A stretch of DNA of 64,000 nt, from NCBI RefSeq assembly GCF_001641635.1, contig NZ_LUUB01000028.1, forward strand, positions 14,256 through 78,255, read 5' to 3'. This DNA is from Bradyrhizobium centrolobii (lineage in GTDB: Bacteria; Pseudomonadota; Alphaproteobacteria; Rhizobiales; Xanthobacteraceae). The position numbers and the translations under genes are program-made. Shown here in pieces: positions 62,937 through 64,000 of the stretch. The notes under the pieces are model-generated. The model saw only the letters and a program-made list of their open reading frames with translations, did not search any database and had not been told where the DNA came from. Positions within the stretch are counted from its first letter, which is position 1; the number at the start of each line of letters is the position of its first letter.

Positions 62937-63140
62937 AGCATGATGAGATTGAAAGCGCCGGTGGGGGTCACCTCTCCCGTAGGGAGAGGTCGGATCGCAT
63001 CGTAAGATGCGATCCGGGTGAGGGGTTACTGTCTCGCTGAGCGTCGCGGCCCCTCACCCGGATTGCTTCGCAATCCGACCTCTCCCCGCTGGGGAGAGGT
63101 GGTTGGAGTCCTCGGCTCGCACCGAGTCAACCAAATCTCG
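62937..63140. repeat. Palindromic element, family B copy 2, abutting a stop codon
   Basis: It opens AGCATGATGAGATTGAAAGC immediately after the TAG of the PodJ-like gene. It carries facing hairpins CCTCTCCCGTAGGGAGAGG and CCTCTCCCCGCTGGGGAGAGG with flanking GATCGCATC...GATGCGATC and GGATTGCTTCGCAATCC units in swapped order relative to copy 1. The right end has GAGTCAACCAAATCTC, similar to copy 1. The exact right boundary is uncertain. Confidence 0.82.
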
Positions 63141-63320
63141 CCCTCTCCTATCCCGCTCATTCACCACACTTCCTGACCTGCCCGCGGCCAAAAATGCCGC
63201 GGGCGGATCGATTCATGGTCCCGTACGGCTGCGAATTCGGCTATTGAGGGACGCGGCAATCGTTCCGCCCTCCCGCGAGCATTCCGCGAAATCGATCCGT
63301 CTCGCCGGAGCTTGGGTCCG

Positions 63321-64000
63321 ATGCAGCTTTACCTCCCGATCGCCGATCTTCCGGTCAATGTCTTCCTGGTGCTGGCGATGGGCGCCGCGGTCGGCTTCGT
63401 CTCCGGCATGTTCGGGATCGGCGGCGGCTTCCTGATGACGCCGCTGTTGATCTTCATCGGCATCACGCCGGCGGTCGCGGTCGCATCGGTCGCGAGCCAC
63501 ATCGCCGCCTCGTCGTTTTCCGGCGCGATCTCCTATTGGCGGCGGCGCGCGATCGATCCGGCACTTGCGACCGTGTTGTTATGCGGCGGCGTGACCGGCA
63601 CCGCTCTCGGCGTGTGGACCTTCACCCAGCTGCGCGCGCTCGGCCAGCTCGACCTGATGATCGCGCTGTCCTACGTCGTGCTGCTGACGACGGTCGGCAG
63701 CCTGATGTTCTCGGAGGGCCTGCGCGCCTTGATGCGGACGCGGCGCGGCACCGTGCCGCCGCGACGGACCCACAACTGGATCCACGGCCTGCCGCTGAAG
63801 ATGCGGTTCAAGCGTTCGAAGATCTATCTGTCGGTGATCCCGGTGGTGATCGTCGGCGTCGTGATCGGCTTCATCGGCGCCATCATGGGTATCGGCGGCG
63901 GCTTCATCCTGGTGCCGATCATGATCTATCTGCTGAGGGTACCGACCTCGACGGTGATCGGGACCTCGATGATCCTCACTCTCGTCACCATGCTGGTCGC
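63321..64000 (+). CDS. TauE/SafE family sulfite exporter-like permease (partial)
   Basis: The first 226 codons are in the window; the gene runs off the right edge. It starts MQLYLPIADLPVNVFLVLAM. Helices and family motifs are clear: VGFVSGMFGIGGGFLMTPLL in the first half and IGFIGAIMGIGGGFILVPIM in the second half, the paired GIGGG repeats of TauE/SafE permeases. The cytoplasmic linker is basic (RTRRGTVPPRRTHN). It probably exports sulfite, sulfoacetate or another small organosulfonate across the inner membrane; the substrate is unknown. Confidence 0.9.
   Translation, partial: MQLYLPIADLPVNVFLVLAMGAAVGFVSGMFGIGGGFLMTPLLIFIGITPAVAVASVASHIAASSFSGAISYWRRRAIDPALATVLLCGGVTGTALGVWTFTQLRALGQLDLMIALSYVVLLTTVGSLMFSEGLRALMRTRRGTVPPRRTHNWIHGLPLKMRFKRSKIYLSVIPVVIVGVVIGFIGAIMGIGGGFILVPIMIYLLRVPTSTVIGTSMILTLVTMLV

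Overview
The window is a chromosomal segment of an alphaproteobacterium, almost certainly Bradyrhizobium or a very close relative such as Rhodopseudomonas or Nitrobacter. The evidence is high GC with strong third-position bias, an ALA-synthase type hemA preceded by a perfect FixK/FNR box, an ATP synthase F0 cluster in the order I-B-E-b'-b with no F1 genes beside it, an aa3 oxidase cluster in the order coxB-coxA-ctaB-small ORF-ctaG-coxC, CtrA-type TTAA-N7-TTAA sites, and many short palindromic intergenic repeats. No tRNA, rRNA, IS transposase, phage gene or CRISPR array was found. Most of the window is ordinary core genome.

Layout. 0-7.2 kb: a DUF3313-like lipoprotein, then a TetR regulator divergent from a complete four-gene peptide-type ABC importer. 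7.2-8.6 kb: a decayed stretch with two truncated enzyme remnants around a pair of translationally coupled small genes. 8.6-18 kb: an AEC permease, small unknown proteins, an outer-membrane beta-barrel, a chemoreceptor, an MBL-fold hydrolase, type II dehydroquinase and hemA. 18.4-25.7 kb: a 1169-residue symporter/PAS/hybrid histidine kinase, the C-terminal remnant of a large ATPase-type regulator, a LuxR response regulator, an MHS-type MFS permease and YjbQ. 26.7-29.5 kb: the ATP synthase F0 operon. 29.6-33.7 kb: an exported protein, RimJ-like acetyltransferase, M16 peptidase and thrC. 34.3-36.4 kb: a divergent NarX/NarL-type two-component pair. 36.3-43.4 kb: SURF1, DUF983 and the cytochrome c oxidase genes, including a 54-residue gene between ctaB and ctaG. 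43.9-51.8 kb: IalB-like protein, TldD, signal peptidase I, a PAN-domain protein, gshA, and a MarR/GST divergent pair with two matching operators. 52.4-59.0 kb: a beta-oxidation cluster (bifunctional hydratase/dehydrogenase, thiolase, acyl-CoA dehydrogenase, SnoaL-like protein) divergent from a PadR regulator across a nested palindrome. 59.5-64.0 kb: a PodJ-like polarity protein with Sel1 repeats and the start of a TauE/SafE permease.

The genes fit an aerobic to microaerobic chemoheterotroph. Peptides and fatty acids feed respiration through the aa3 oxidase, whose assembly factors lie beside its subunits, and the F0 operon supplies the proton channel of ATP synthase. hemA supplies haem for the oxidases and for symbiotic or microaerobic metabolism. 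I do not see a convincing undescribed multi-gene system. The items most worth a second look are the cis-regulatory palindromes at the divergent regulator/target pairs, the repeat elements (one family directly abuts stop codons), the gene-decay zone at 7.2-8.6 kb, the ATPase remnant beside the hybrid kinase, the short gene inside the cox cluster, and a possible small RNA upstream of thrC.
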